Shown: positions 52,362-61,149 of the stretch, in pieces | Layout of the letters: every line of letters starts with the position of its first letter | Numbering within the stretch: the stretch's first letter is position 1 | Origin: JAOPZW01 sp963807305 | GTDB lineage: Bacteria; Actinomycetota; Thermoleophilia; Solirubrobacterales; Solirubrobacteraceae | Assembly: GCA_963807305.1 (NCBI GenBank) | Contig: CAWEBN010000017.1 | Location: 1 to 64,000, forward strand | DNA: 64,000 nucleotides | Direction of reading: 5' to 3' | Notes under the pieces: generated by a model | What the model was told of the DNA's origin: nothing | The model's database searches: none | What the model saw: only the letters and a program-made list of their open reading frames with translations | Made by a program: the position numbers and the translations under genes

Positions 52362-53927
52362 ATGGCGCGCGCACGCAACCGCTGGGGGTGGGGGTTCCAG
52401 GACGCCGTCATCGGCGCCAGTGAGGCGCGGGCCGCGGCGCCCGGCGTCGTCGAGGCGCTCGGCTTTGGCTCGATCGAGGTCGAGGAGCCGCTGCCGACGC
52501 CCACGCTGCCGGCGCCCAGAGTCGCCGTTCCGAGCGCGCTGGCCGCGATCTGCTCGGTGGACGATCGCGACCGCGCCTGTCACAGCCTCGGCAAGTCCTA
52601 CCTCGACACGGTCCGCGCCTTCCGCGGGCGCTACGAGCACGTCGTCGACCTCGTCATCCGCCCGCGCCGCGAGGCGGACGTGGAGACCGCCCTCGAATGG
52701 GCGGCGGACGCGAACGTCGCCGTGATCCCCTACGGCGGCGGCACGAGCGTCGTGGGCGGCGTCGAGCCGCGGATCCCTGCGACGTTCGACGGCGCGGCGT
52801 CGCTCGATCTCGGCGCGCTCGACCGGGTGCTCGAGATCGACCCGATCTCGCGCGCCGCCCGCATCGGCGCCGGCGCCGCGGGCCCGCGGCTGGAGGAGCA
52901 GCTCGGCGCGCACGGGCTCACGATGCGCTTCTACCCGCAGTCCTTCGAGCTCTCGACCCTCGGAGGCTGGATCGCGACGCGCGCCGGCGGGCACTTCGCC
53001 GTGGGCCCCACGCACGTGGACGACCTCGTCGAGGCCGTGCGAGCGATCACGCCGAGCGGCACCTGGGCCTCGCGCCGGCTGCCGGGCTCGGGCGCCGGAC
53101 CCTCGCCCGACCGGATGCTGCTCGGCTCGGAGGGGATCCTCGGCGTCATCACCGAGGCGTGGGTGCGCGTGCAGCCCCGCCCGTCGCACCGGGCCGGGCG
53201 CACGGTGCGCTTCTCCTCGTTCCTGGCCGGCGCCGAGGCGGTGCGGGCCGTCGTACAGGCCGGCCTGCGGCCCGCCAACTGCCGCCTCGTCGACGCACTG
53301 GAAGCGCAGCAGACCGGCTCGGGCGACGGCGAGCGCGCCATGCTCGTGCTGGGGTTCGAGTCCACCGACCACGACGTCGGGCGCGACCTGGCCCGCGCGC
53401 TCGAGCTCTGCCGCGCACACGGCGGCGAGCCCGACGAGGCCGCAGCCGGCGGGCGCGACGGCGCGGGCGCGTGGCGCGAGGCCTTTCTGCGCATGCCCTA
53501 CCTGCGTGACATGCTCGTCCGCCTCGGGATCCTCACCGACACCTTCGAGACCGCCATCACGTGGGAGCGCCTGCCGGCCTTCCACGAGGCCGTGATCGGC
53601 GCGACGCGCGCGGCCCTCGGCGAGCGCGCCCGCGTGACGTGCCGCCTGACACACGTCTACCCCGACGGCGCGGCGCCCTACTTCACGGTCCTCGCGCCGG
53701 CACGCCGCGGCGACGAGCTCGAGCAGTGGCTCGAGATGAAGAGCGCCGCCTCCGACGCGATCCTCGCGGCCGGGGGCACCATCACCCACCATCACGCCGT
53801 CGGGCGCGACCACCGGCGCTGGTACGACGCCGAGCGCCCTGCGCCCTTCGCCGCCGCGCTGCGCGCCGCCAAGGCCGCAGTCGACCCGAAGGGGCTCCTC
53901 AATCCCGGGGTACTCTTGGACCCATGA
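52362..53927 (+). CDS. FAD-binding oxidase, alkylglycerone-phosphate synthase-like
   Basis: 521-residue VAO/PCMH-type flavoprotein. The FAD site is VAVIPYGGGTSVVGGVEP, and LEEQLGAHGLTMRFYPQSFE, LSTLGGWIATRAGGHFA and GSEGILGVITEAWVRVQP follow. The carboxyl end has the His-rich GGTITHHHAVGRDHRRWYD diagnostic of alkyldihydroxyacetonephosphate synthase (AGPS), the ether-lipid enzyme. The starting residues WGWGFQD also fit AGPS. The bacterial role may be ether-linked lipid synthesis or oxidation of a related hydroxy acid. It is probably leaderless (TAGGAT 10 nt upstream). Its stop overlaps the start of a small gene (ATGA). Confidence 0.83.
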   Translation: MARARNRWGWGFQDAVIGASEARAAAPGVVEALGFGSIEVEEPLPTPTLPAPRVAVPSALAAICSVDDRDRACHSLGKSYLDTVRAFRGRYEHVVDLVIRPRREADVETALEWAADANVAVIPYGGGTSVVGGVEPRIPATFDGAASLDLGALDRVLEIDPISRAARIGAGAAGPRLEEQLGAHGLTMRFYPQSFELSTLGGWIATRAGGHFAVGPTHVDDLVEAVRAITPSGTWASRRLPGSGAGPSPDRMLLGSEGILGVITEAWVRVQPRPSHRAGRTVRFSSFLAGAEAVRAVVQAGLRPANCRLVDALEAQQTGSGDGERAMLVLGFESTDHDVGRDLARALELCRAHGGEPDEAAAGGRDGAGAWREAFLRMPYLRDMLVRLGILTDTFETAITWERLPAFHEAVIGATRAALGERARVTCRLTHVYPDGAAPYFTVLAPARRGDELEQWLEMKSAASDAILAAGGTITHHHAVGRDHRRWYDAERPAPFAAALRAAKAAVDPKGLLNPGVLLDP

Positions 53928-54238
53928 GCGCCGAGGGCAAGAACTTCGAGGCGATCACCAAGGCGAAGGCGGATCACAACGCCCGCTGCCCCTTCCCGCC
54001 GCACACGGTGCGGATGAACCCGTTCGAGATCGAGCGGATGCAGTGGGAGGAGGGCGACACGATCGCGGGGCTCGTCCTCGAGGGCGATCCCAAGGTCGGC
54101 ACCGGCGCGTTTCGGCTCATCTGCGACGGCATGGAGCCGCCCGAGCTCGAGATCGAGGAGGTCGAGGCGATCAGCGCCCCGGTCGAGCCGCTCGAGGTCC
54201 CGGCCGGGCCCGGCCGCCCCGGCGAGCCGACCGCCTGA
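53924..54238 (+). CDS. Small hypothetical protein downstream of the AGPS-like gene
   Basis: 104 residues, acidic, no signal peptide or membrane segment. It begins MSAEGKNFEAITKAKADHNA and has DPKVGTGAFRLICDGMEPPE and a Glu/Pro-rich tail. I do not recognise the family. The ATG overlaps the preceding stop by 4 nt, so it is translated with the flavoenzyme and may be an accessory subunit; that is inference. Confidence 0.7.
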   Translation: MSAEGKNFEAITKAKADHNARCPFPPHTVRMNPFEIERMQWEEGDTIAGLVLEGDPKVGTGAFRLICDGMEPPELEIEEVEAISAPVEPLEVPAGPGRPGEPTA

Positions 54239-54316
54239 GGGATTGCGGTCGGCTCGAGGGGGATCGGGATCTCTGGCCCCAACGGAGCCGCACGGCCGAA
54301 CTTGCGCCGAGTGCCC

Positions 54317-55834
54317 TCAGACCGTCAGCTGACGGTCGAAGGCGCGCGCGAAGAGCTCCGTCTCGCGGCCTGCGGCCCATCGCGGGACGCGGTCGTCGCC
54401 GTCGGAGTCGAGCTCGAGGCTCACCGTGCCGTCGTCGACGGCGACGTGGGCCGCGCGCACGAGCTGGTCGCGTGAGCGCTCGAGGTCCTCGGCCAGGCGC
54501 AGGAGCGTGGACATGCGCGCCAGGCGCTCCTCGTCACCCTTGATCGCCAGCGGTGCGAACGGGCCCAGCGAGGGCATGCCCTTGCGGTGATAGCGCACCG
54601 CCTGGCCGATGAGCGCGAGCTCGCGCTGCTCGAAGCCCGGGAGGCCGGCGTTGAGGACGAGGTAGCGCGAGTGCTTGTGATGGTCGTCGTAGTCGACGGT
54701 CATGCCGATGTCGTGCAGCAGCGCCGCAGCCCACAGCAGCTCGCGTTCGCCCGGGTCGCCGTCGTGCACGCCCGCGGCGGCCAGCTCGTCGAAGAGCCCG
54801 AGCGCGAGGTGGGCGACGTGGGCGGTGTGCGGGCTGTGCTCGGGGTCCATCCGGTACTGCGCGGCCAGGTTGACGACGCTCGCGCGGCGCACGTCGTCGA
54901 AGAGCGGCGGCTCGCCGCCGAGATGGTGCTCGAAGAAGACGCCCTCGCGCAGGCCCGCCTCGGTGACCTCGAGGCCCTCGAACCCCCCGACCTCCATCAC
55001 CGTCTGCACGACGATCGCGCCGCCGAGGATGATGTCGCCGCGCGAGGGCTTGACGCCGGGGAACTTGGCGCGGTCGGCAGGCGTGCGCTTGGCCAGCTCG
55101 TCGACGAGCCGGTCGAGCTCGTCGCGCGTGATCACGTAGCCCTGGACGCCGGCCTCGGGGACCTCCAGATCGCGCTGGGCCGCGGCTGCGAGGTTCCGGA
55201 TCGTCCCGCCGATGCCGACCAGGCGCGGCCCGCAGCGCCCCAGCCACGGCGCTCGCTCGAGCTTGGCCGTGACGTAGCCCACGAGCTCGCGGACCTGCTT
55301 GGGCTTGGCCGGGCCGTCGCCGGACAGGAAGCGCTCGGTGACGCGCACGGCGCCCAGGCGCCAGGAGTCGAGCTCGCGCGAGTGGCGGCCGACGACATGG
55401 ACGAGCTGCATCGAGCCGCCGCCGATGTCGAGCATGACCCCGTCGGAGAGCGTCGTCGAGTTGACCGCCGCCAGGTAGCCGTAGCGCGCCTCCTCCTCGC
55501 CGCTGAGCACGCGCACGCGCAGGCCGCTGGCCGCCTGGGCGCGCTCGAGGAAGGCCGCGGAGTTGGTCGCGTCGCGGATGGCGGACGTCGCGACCGCGAG
55601 CACCGTGTCGGGCTCGATGGCGCTGGCCGAGCAGAAGTGGGCGAAGACCTCCATCGTCGCCTGCGCGCGCGCCATCCCGGCCTCGCCCAGCTCGCCGGTG
55701 GCCGCCAGGCCCTCGCCGATGCGCACCGCCTCGTAGATCTCGTCGGTGCGCTTCCACCAGCCGTCGGCCGCGGTGAAGACCACCAGGCGGAACGAGTTCG
55801 ACCCGAGGTCTGCGACGGCGATCTTCTCGACCAT
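54317..55834 (-). CDS. Ppx/GppA phosphatase family protein with HD domain
   Basis: 505-residue exopolyphosphatase/pppGpp-phosphohydrolase family member. The actin-like ATPase fold shows VADLGSNSFRLVVF (phosphate 1), GEEEARYGYLAAV, MLDIGGGSMQLVHVVG (phosphate 2) and LVGIGGTIRNLAA. A carboxyl HD-type domain follows, with HVAHLALGLFDEL and ALLHDIGMTVDYDDHHKHS, as in E. coli Ppx. It would degrade polyphosphate or pppGpp. TACTCT (55842-55847) lies 7 nt before the ATG and overlaps the -10 of the divergent gene. Confidence 0.9.
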   Translation of the reverse strand: MVEKIAVADLGSNSFRLVVFTAADGWWKRTDEIYEAVRIGEGLAATGELGEAGMARAQATMEVFAHFCSASAIEPDTVLAVATSAIRDATNSAAFLERAQAASGLRVRVLSGEEEARYGYLAAVNSTTLSDGVMLDIGGGSMQLVHVVGRHSRELDSWRLGAVRVTERFLSGDGPAKPKQVRELVGYVTAKLERAPWLGRCGPRLVGIGGTIRNLAAAAQRDLEVPEAGVQGYVITRDELDRLVDELAKRTPADRAKFPGVKPSRGDIILGGAIVVQTVMEVGGFEGLEVTEAGLREGVFFEHHLGGEPPLFDDVRRASVVNLAAQYRMDPEHSPHTAHVAHLALGLFDELAAAGVHDGDPGERELLWAAALLHDIGMTVDYDDHHKHSRYLVLNAGLPGFEQRELALIGQAVRYHRKGMPSLGPFAPLAIKGDEERLARMSTLLRLAEDLERSRDQLVRAAHVAVDDGTVSLELDSDGDDRVPRWAAGRETELFARAFDRQLTV

Positions 55835-55841
55835 GTGGCGC

Positions 55842-55851
55842 AGAGTAGTGT
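55842..55851. promoter_or_regulatory. Bidirectional promoter with overlapping -10 hexamers
   Basis: AGAGTAGTGT: minus-strand TACTCT (55842-55847) is 7 nt before the ppx start, and plus-strand TAGTGT (55846-55851) is 6 nt before the start at 55858. The hexamers share the TA at 55846-55847. Confidence 0.7.
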
Positions 55852-55857
55852 CGCGAC

Positions 55858-56769
55858 ATGAAGGCGCGGGTTGCGGTCCTCGGCGCGCTGGCCGCGGTGG
55901 TCCTCGCGGCGCCCGCGCGAGCTTGCCCGCTGCCCGTCGCCTACCCAGGGGACGGCGCGGCCAAGGACGCGATCGCGCAGTGGATGGCGCGCGGCGCGAT
56001 GGCCGCCGGACTGCCCGGCGAGCTGCCGGTCATGGGCGCGCTGGTCGAGTCCTCGCTCACGAATGTCGCCCAGGGCGACCGGGACGCCGCGGGCTACTTC
56101 CAGACCCGGGTGACCGTTTGGGACAGGCCGCCCTACCAGGACTTCCCGCAGCACCCAGAGCTCCAGCTGCAGTGGTTCGTCGACCTGGCCACCCAGGTCC
56201 GGCAGGCCGACCTGGCTCAGGGCTTCGACCCCCTCCCGGACGCCGCGATGTGGGGCAACTGGATCGCCGAGGTGCTGGTCCCCGCCGAGCAATACCGCGG
56301 GCGCTACCAGCTGCGCCTGGCCGAGGCGCGGGCGCTCATCGGCCCCGCGTGCCCCGAGGACGTGCCGCCGGGCGGCTCGCCAGCGGCGCCGACGCCCTCG
56401 GGGGCGCCCTCGTCGGCCGACACGACCGCTCCTCTCGCGCGGCTCGGCGGCCCGCGCCAGCAGCACCCGCTGCGCCGCGGCGCGCTGCTCGTCACCGTCA
56501 CCTGCCCGGGCGAGGCGTGTGCCGCGTCGGCCACCGCCACGCTGCGGCTGCCCGGCCGGCCCCACGCCCTGCGCCTGCGCGCGAAGCCGGTCGCGCTGGG
56601 GCAGGGTCAGACGCTCACGCTGCGCCTCGTGCTCAGCCGGCCGGCGCGGTTCGCGATACGCCGGGCGCTGCGGGCCCATCGCGCGCTGAAGGCGAAGCTG
56701 GTCGTCAAGGTCGCCGACGCGATCGGCAACGAGGCGACCAGCGCGCGCACGGTGCGCCTGGCCCTCTGA
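55858..56769 (+). CDS. Secreted lysozyme-like (SLT-fold) protein
   Basis: 303 residues with a signal peptide (RVAVLGALAAVVLAAPARA). The mature amino domain has PVMGALVESSLTNVAQGDRD and AAGYFQTRVTVWDRPPYQD, matching the catalytic-Glu helix and following strand of lysozyme-like domains seen in actinobacterial cell-wall hydrolases (family pattern ALxESxLxN then GxFQxR). A Pro/Ser linker near residue 165 leads to a beta domain (LLVTVTCPGEACAASATATL). It may cleave peptidoglycan, or be a wall-binding relic of one. TAGTGT lies 6 nt before the ATG. Confidence 0.72.
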   Translation: MKARVAVLGALAAVVLAAPARACPLPVAYPGDGAAKDAIAQWMARGAMAAGLPGELPVMGALVESSLTNVAQGDRDAAGYFQTRVTVWDRPPYQDFPQHPELQLQWFVDLATQVRQADLAQGFDPLPDAAMWGNWIAEVLVPAEQYRGRYQLRLAEARALIGPACPEDVPPGGSPAAPTPSGAPSSADTTAPLARLGGPRQQHPLRRGALLVTVTCPGEACAASATATLRLPGRPHALRLRAKPVALGQGQTLTLRLVLSRPARFAIRRALRAHRALKAKLVVKVADAIGNEATSARTVRLAL

Positions 56770-56774
56770 CCGCT

Positions 56775-56900
56775 ACCCGGCAGGCGATGCCGTCGTGCTC
56801 CGCGTCGAGGCCGTGGTGGTCGGGGCCGAGTTGCGGATCGGGCCGAGCACGTAGTACGGCGGGTTGCCTCTGCCGCCCGCGGCTCCTGGCCGACGCGGTC
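56775..56900 (-). pseudogene. Possible excalibur-type calcium-binding domain remnant
   Basis: Reading the minus strand, GGRGNPPYYVLGPIRNS is followed one base out of frame by PDHHGLDAEHDGIACR. Together they resemble the excalibur domain pattern (GP-V-...YGLDxDxDGIxCE). No start codon or full gene surrounds it, and the frame is broken, so it looks like a decayed fragment in the 165-nt gap. Confidence 0.35.
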
Positions 56901-56934
56901 CGAGTCCGGACGCGCGACGAGCGACGTGGCCTCC

Positions 56935-57309
56935 CTAGTCGGTCTCGATGATCTCGACGCGGTAGCCGTCGGGATCGCGCACGAAGCAGATCCGGTTGCC
57001 GCCCTCGCGCACGGTGTAGGGCGGCTTCTCGGGCTCGATGCCCTGCCCGGCGAGGTTGGCCAGCGTCGCGTCGAGGTCGGACGCGGTGATCGCGATGTGG
57101 TTGTAGCCGGTACCGAGCTCGTAGGAGTCGACGCCGTGGTTGTAGGTCAGCTCGAGGCGGGCGCCGTCGTCGGGGAGGCCCATGAAGACGTTGATCGCCT
57201 CGTCGCGGATCGGCATCCGGCGCAGCTCCTCGAAGCCGAGCGCCTCGTAGAAGGCGACGGACCGGTCGATGTCGCCGATGCGGTAGCAGGTGTGGATGAG
57301 CTCGGGCAC
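56935..57309 (-). CDS. Glyoxalase I-like VOC protein (lactoylglutathione lyase type)
   Basis: 124-residue glyoxalase I fold protein beginning VPELIHTCYRIGDIDRSVAF. The four metal-ligand positions are visible: His in LIHTCYRI, Glu in ARLELTYNHG, His in TGYNHIAI and Glu in GYRVEIIETD. The length matches bacterial GloA (about 130-140), though actinobacteria lack glutathione, so the thiol cofactor may be mycothiol or another. GTG 57309 is chosen because TACATT lies 6 nt upstream. It is divergent from a glyoxalase II-like gene. Confidence 0.87.
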   Translation of the reverse strand: MPELIHTCYRIGDIDRSVAFYEALGFEELRRMPIRDEAINVFMGLPDDGARLELTYNHGVDSYELGTGYNHIAITASDLDATLANLAGQGIEPEKPPYTVREGGNRICFVRDPDGYRVEIIETD

Positions 57310-57315
57310 TCTGGC

Positions 57316-57325
57316 AATGTACCCC
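57316..57325. promoter_or_regulatory. Bidirectional promoter with overlapping -10 hexamers
   Basis: AATGTACCCC: minus-strand TACATT (57316-57321) is 6 nt before GTG 57309, and plus-strand TACCCC (57320-57325, one mismatch to TAnnnT) is 5 nt before ATG 57331. They share the central TA. Confidence 0.55.
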
Positions 57326-57330
57326 CGACC

Positions 57331-58059
57331 ATGGTCATCGAACGCTCCATGCATCCGCAGTTCCTGTCGAACACCTACCTCGTGGGCGAGCCCGGCGGCG
57401 CGGGCTTCTTCGTCGACGCCGGCGGTCCGGTGAGCCCGCTCATCGCCGCGGCCGAGCGCCACGACATGACGCCGACGCACGTGCTCCTCACCCACCACCA
57501 CCACGACCACGTGGACGAGCTGGGCAGGCTCACCGATCGCTGGCCCGACCTCGAGGTGCTCGCGCACCCGGACGAGCGCGTCGACGGCGTCACCGCCGAG
57601 ATGAGCCCCGACGAGACCATCCGCGTCGGTGACCTCGAGGTGCGGACGCTGCACACGCCGGGCCACACCAAGGGGATGCTCTCGCTGCTCGTCGAGGGCA
57701 ACGTGTTCACCGGCGACACGCTGTTCAAGAACTCCGTCGGCGGCGTGCGCGCCCCCGGCCACACGACCTACGCCGACCTGAAGCACTCGATCATGGACGT
57801 GCTCCTCGCGCTCCCGCCCGAGACCGTCATCCGCCCCGGTCACACCGAGCCCACGACGGTGGCCGAGGAGTGGGACACCAACGCGTTCGTGCGCGTGTGG
57901 CGCGGCCTGGACCCCGAGGGCGAGGAGCAGTGCACCGCCATGGGCGACCCGGCCACGCTCGTGCTGCTCGGCGACGACTACGACGGTGGCCACAAGGCCT
58001 GGGTGCGCTGGGCCGACGGGTCCGACGACATCGTCCCCGGCTCGCAGATCAGCCGCTGA
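57331..58059 (+). CDS. MBL-fold hydrolase, glyoxalase II-like
   Basis: 242-residue metallo-hydrolase with VLLTHHHHDHVDELGRL (HxHxDH), LHTPGHTKGMLSLLVEG, the Asp in VFTGDTLFKNSVGG and the final His in VIRPGHTEPTTVAEEW, the layout of hydroxyacylglutathione hydrolases. The last 50 residues (LVLLGDDYDGGHKAWVRWAD) form a small extra beta domain. Divergent pairing with a glyoxalase I-like gene suggests a two-step methylglyoxal detoxification module using a non-glutathione thiol; that is inference. Confidence 0.87.
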   Translation: MVIERSMHPQFLSNTYLVGEPGGAGFFVDAGGPVSPLIAAAERHDMTPTHVLLTHHHHDHVDELGRLTDRWPDLEVLAHPDERVDGVTAEMSPDETIRVGDLEVRTLHTPGHTKGMLSLLVEGNVFTGDTLFKNSVGGVRAPGHTTYADLKHSIMDVLLALPPETVIRPGHTEPTTVAEEWDTNAFVRVWRGLDPEGEEQCTAMGDPATLVLLGDDYDGGHKAWVRWADGSDDIVPGSQISR

Positions 58060-58070
58060 GCGGAGCGGCA

Positions 58071-58084
58071 CCCTCGGGCGAGGG
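58071..58084 (+). terminator. Short GC hairpin after the glyoxalase II-like gene
   Basis: CCCTC-GGGC-GAGGG is a perfect 5-bp stem, 11 nt past the stop codon. It has no T-run. The rest of the gap to 58221 shows only the TAGCCT promoter of the next gene. Confidence 0.4.
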
Positions 58085-58221
58085 GGTGGACACCGTGAGC
58101 CGACAAGCGGCTGCTCGACGACGTGGGCAAGAGCTGCGAGGCCGTGCACCGCGCTGCGCGCTGAGCACATCGACGGACGGGCGCGCGGTCGCGCAGGGCG
58201 CGGTCGCTAGCCTGCCCGGTC

Positions 58222-59622
58222 GTGGCCCGTCGCGACAAGAACCCGATTCCCACGTCGCGCCTGCGGCGCTCGGCGACGGTCGGGCGGCTGGCGGCCGGGC
58301 AGGCCGTTCGCCAGGCCGGGACGCGCGCGGCCAACCTGACGCGCTCGGACGAGGAGGCTGAGAAGGCGCTGGCCAAGCGCCAGCTCGAGACCGCCGAGCA
58401 GATCGTCGCCGCCCTGGGGACGATGAAGGGCGCGGCCATGAAGCTCGGCCAGGTCATGTCGTTCCTCGACGTCGGGCTGGTCCCCGAGGAGTACCGCGAG
58501 CAGTTCCAGGCCAAGCTCGCCGAGCTGCGCGACGCGGCGCCGAAGGTCTCCTTCAAGGACATGAAGAAGGTCATCGAGCAGGAGTACGACGAGCCGATCG
58601 ACGAGGTCTTCGAGACGTTCGACCCGGTCCCGATCGCCGCCGCCTCGATCGGCCAGGTCTACAAGGCACGCCTCGACGACGGGCGCGACGTCGCGGTCAA
58701 GGTCCAGTACCCGGGCGTCAACACCGCGGTGCGCTCGGACATGCAGAACCTCGGGATGATCCTGCGGCTCATGAAGTCGGTCGCGCCGGGCCTCGACCCC
58801 AAGGCGCTGGGCACCGAGATCCGCTCGCGCATCGAGGAGGAGCTCGACTACGAGCTCGAGGCCCAGAACCAGCGGCGCCTGGCGCGCATCTTCCGCGGCC
58901 ATCCCTTCATCGTCATCCCCGACGTCGTCACGAGCCTCAGCCACGAGCGGGTCATCGTCAGCGAGTTCGTGGCCGGCCGCGGCTTCGAGGAGATGAAGCA
59001 GCTCCCGCACGAGGAGCGCAACCGCATCGGCGAGACGATCTTCCGCTTCTACTTCGGTTGCATGTACCGCCACCACCAGTTCAGCGGCGACCCGCATCCG
59101 GGCAACTGCCTGCTGCTCGACGACGGGCGGATGGCCTTCCTGGACTTCGGGCTGTTCAAGCGCATCACCGCCGAGGCGGCCGAGTTCGAGCTCCAGAGCC
59201 AGAGGCTGGGGATCGAGCGCCGCGCGGGCGAGCTCATCGAGCACCTGCACCGTGGGGGCTGGATGGGCGACCCCAGCTACTACACCGAGGCCGGGATCCT
59301 CGAGCAGTTCGACGACTTCACGTGGTGGTACTCGCACGATGAGGAGATCGAGCTCACGCCCGAGATCGCCACCGAGGTCATGATCCAGATGAGCGATCCG
59401 CGCTCGCGCCACTTCGGCAAGATGCGCCACGAGACGCTCCCGCCCGACCACCTCTTCGGCCGTCGCCTGGAGATGCTCACTCTGGCCGTGCTCGGTCAGC
59501 TGCGCGCGACGGCCAACTGGCATCGCATCGCGCGCGAGTGGATCTACGGCGACGAGCCGGTCACCGAGCAGGGCGTGGCCGAGGCCGAGTTCTACGCGCG
59601 CCGCCCGCCGCTCGCGGCGTGA
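58222..59622 (+). CDS. ABC1/AarF (UbiB-like) atypical kinase
   Basis: 466-residue protein-kinase-like ATPase. It has the amino-terminal KxGQ-type motif MKGAAMKLGQVMSFLDVG, the Ala-rich nucleotide loop PIAAASIGQVYKARL, Lys in VAVKVQYPGV, GDPHPGNCLLLDDGRMAFLD with the metal-binding Asp, and DFGLFKRIT. The family supports quinone biosynthesis or lipid handling; in this lineage the quinone would be menaquinone. No carboxyl membrane helix is evident. TAGCCT (58208-58213) lies 8 nt before GTG 58222. Confidence 0.9.
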   Translation: MARRDKNPIPTSRLRRSATVGRLAAGQAVRQAGTRAANLTRSDEEAEKALAKRQLETAEQIVAALGTMKGAAMKLGQVMSFLDVGLVPEEYREQFQAKLAELRDAAPKVSFKDMKKVIEQEYDEPIDEVFETFDPVPIAAASIGQVYKARLDDGRDVAVKVQYPGVNTAVRSDMQNLGMILRLMKSVAPGLDPKALGTEIRSRIEEELDYELEAQNQRRLARIFRGHPFIVIPDVVTSLSHERVIVSEFVAGRGFEEMKQLPHEERNRIGETIFRFYFGCMYRHHQFSGDPHPGNCLLLDDGRMAFLDFGLFKRITAEAAEFELQSQRLGIERRAGELIEHLHRGGWMGDPSYYTEAGILEQFDDFTWWYSHDEEIELTPEIATEVMIQMSDPRSRHFGKMRHETLPPDHLFGRRLEMLTLAVLGQLRATANWHRIAREWIYGDEPVTEQGVAEAEFYARRPPLAA

Positions 59623-59661
59623 AGGCGTCGGGCGCCGCGACCTGCGCCGCGCTCGGCGGCC

Positions 59662-61074
59662 CTAGACCTCCTGCACCTGGAACATGCTCGTCGTTCCCGG
59701 CTTGCCGCTCGGCAGCCCGGCGGTGATGCCGACGCGCTGGCCCCGCTTGCACCAGCCGAGCTCGACGACGCGCCGCGCGGCGTCGGCGATCAGCGCCTCG
59801 GTGACCTCGTGGCGCGGCATCGAGGCCGCCTTGACCCCCCACATGAGCCCGCAGCGGCGCACGGTCTCGCGCCCGGGTGACAGCGCGTAGATCGGCACGT
59901 TGGGGCGATGGGCCGAGACCAGGCGCGCCGAGCGGCCGCTCAGGGTGGGGACGACGAGCGCGTCGAGGCTGAGCTCGCGTGCGGCCACGCAGGCGGAGTG
60001 CGCGATCGTGTAGGCGGGGTCGCGCTCGTCGCGGCGCACGCGCATCGCGGTCCAGCTCTCGTAGGGCGCCTCGCGCTCGGTGGTGCGGGCGACCGCGGCC
60101 ATGATCTCGATGGCCAGCGCCGGGTGGTGGCCGACCGCGGTCTCCTGGGAGAGCATCACCGCGTCGGTGCCGTCGAGGATGGCGTTGGCCACGTCGGCGA
60201 CCTCCGCGCGCGTCGGGCGCGACGAGGTGACCATCGAGTCGAGCATCTGCGTGGCGGTGATCGACGGCCGTGCCATGGCGCCGGCCAGGGCGAGCAGGCG
60301 CTTCTGGATCATCGGCACCTCCTCGATGGGCATCTCCACGCCCAGGTCGCCGCGCGCGACCATCACGCAGTCTGCGACCTTGAGGATCTCCTCGGCGCGC
60401 TCGACGCCCTGCGGCTTCTCGATCTTGGCGATCAGCGGGGTGCGGGTGTGCTCGCGCACGAAGAGGACGTCCTCGGGCCGGCGCACGAAGCTGAGGGCCA
60501 CGAGGTCGACGCCGATCTTCTGGCCGGCGCGCAGGTGCTCCAGGTCCTCCTCGGGCACCGCGGGGAGGATGTCGAGCGGACCGGGGATGTTGAGGCCCTG
60601 GCGCGAGGCGACGGTGCCGCCGACCTCGACCTCGGCGTCGATCTCGCCGTCGCCGGAGCGCACCGCCACGGCGCGCAGGCGCACCGAGCCGTCGGCCAGG
60701 TAGAGGATCTCGCCCGGCTCGATGGCCTGGGCGAGGCCGTCCCAGGCGATCGACATCCGCCGCGCGTCGCCGGCCGGACTGCCGTTGCCGCACACGAAGG
60801 TCACGCAGTCGCCGGCCGCGAGCTCGGCGGTGTCGTCACGCAGCGCGCCGATGCGCAGCTTCGGGCCGGGAAGGTCCTGGAGGATCGCCACCGGCCGCCC
60901 GGCGCGGCTCGCCGCCTCGCGCACGCGCTGCGCGGTCTCGGCGTGCAGGTCGGCGGTGCCGTGGGAGAAGTTCAGCCGCGCGACGTCCATGCCCGCATCG
61001 ACCATGCGCACGAGCACCTCGGGATCGCGCGAGGCGGGCCCGATCGTCGCCACGATCTTGGTGCGGCGCTCCAT
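59662..61074 (-). CDS. pyk: Pyruvate kinase
   Basis: 470-residue glycolytic enzyme making pyruvate and ATP from phosphoenolpyruvate. It shows TKIVATIGPASRDPEVL, ARLNFSHGTADLHAE, the catalytic Lys region LIAKIEKPQGVERAEEIL, metal site VMVARGDLGVEMPIEEVPMI, and ITATQMLDSMVTSSRPTRAE with DGTDAVMLSQETAVG. The carboxyl domain is complete, ending SMFQVQEV. TACTGT (61082-61087) is 7 nt before the ATG, again a leaderless arrangement. It converges with the ABC1 kinase gene across a 39-nt GC-rich gap. Confidence 0.95.
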   Translation of the reverse strand: MERRTKIVATIGPASRDPEVLVRMVDAGMDVARLNFSHGTADLHAETAQRVREAASRAGRPVAILQDLPGPKLRIGALRDDTAELAAGDCVTFVCGNGSPAGDARRMSIAWDGLAQAIEPGEILYLADGSVRLRAVAVRSGDGEIDAEVEVGGTVASRQGLNIPGPLDILPAVPEEDLEHLRAGQKIGVDLVALSFVRRPEDVLFVREHTRTPLIAKIEKPQGVERAEEILKVADCVMVARGDLGVEMPIEEVPMIQKRLLALAGAMARPSITATQMLDSMVTSSRPTRAEVADVANAILDGTDAVMLSQETAVGHHPALAIEIMAAVARTTEREAPYESWTAMRVRRDERDPAYTIAHSACVAARELSLDALVVPTLSGRSARLVSAHRPNVPIYALSPGRETVRRCGLMWGVKAASMPRHEVTEALIADAARRVVELGWCKRGQRVGITAGLPSGKPGTTSMFQVQEV

Positions 61075-61149
61075 GGCCTGGACAGTACGGCATGGTCCCT
61101 TCGTCTCCGCACCGGCTCGACGCGGGAGCCGCGCGGTGTCGAAAACCCG

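Noticed and set aside
54239..54316. Small gene between the hypothetical protein and ppx
   Set aside because: Only 78 nt, with no start plus coding signal; it appears to be a plain convergent gap.
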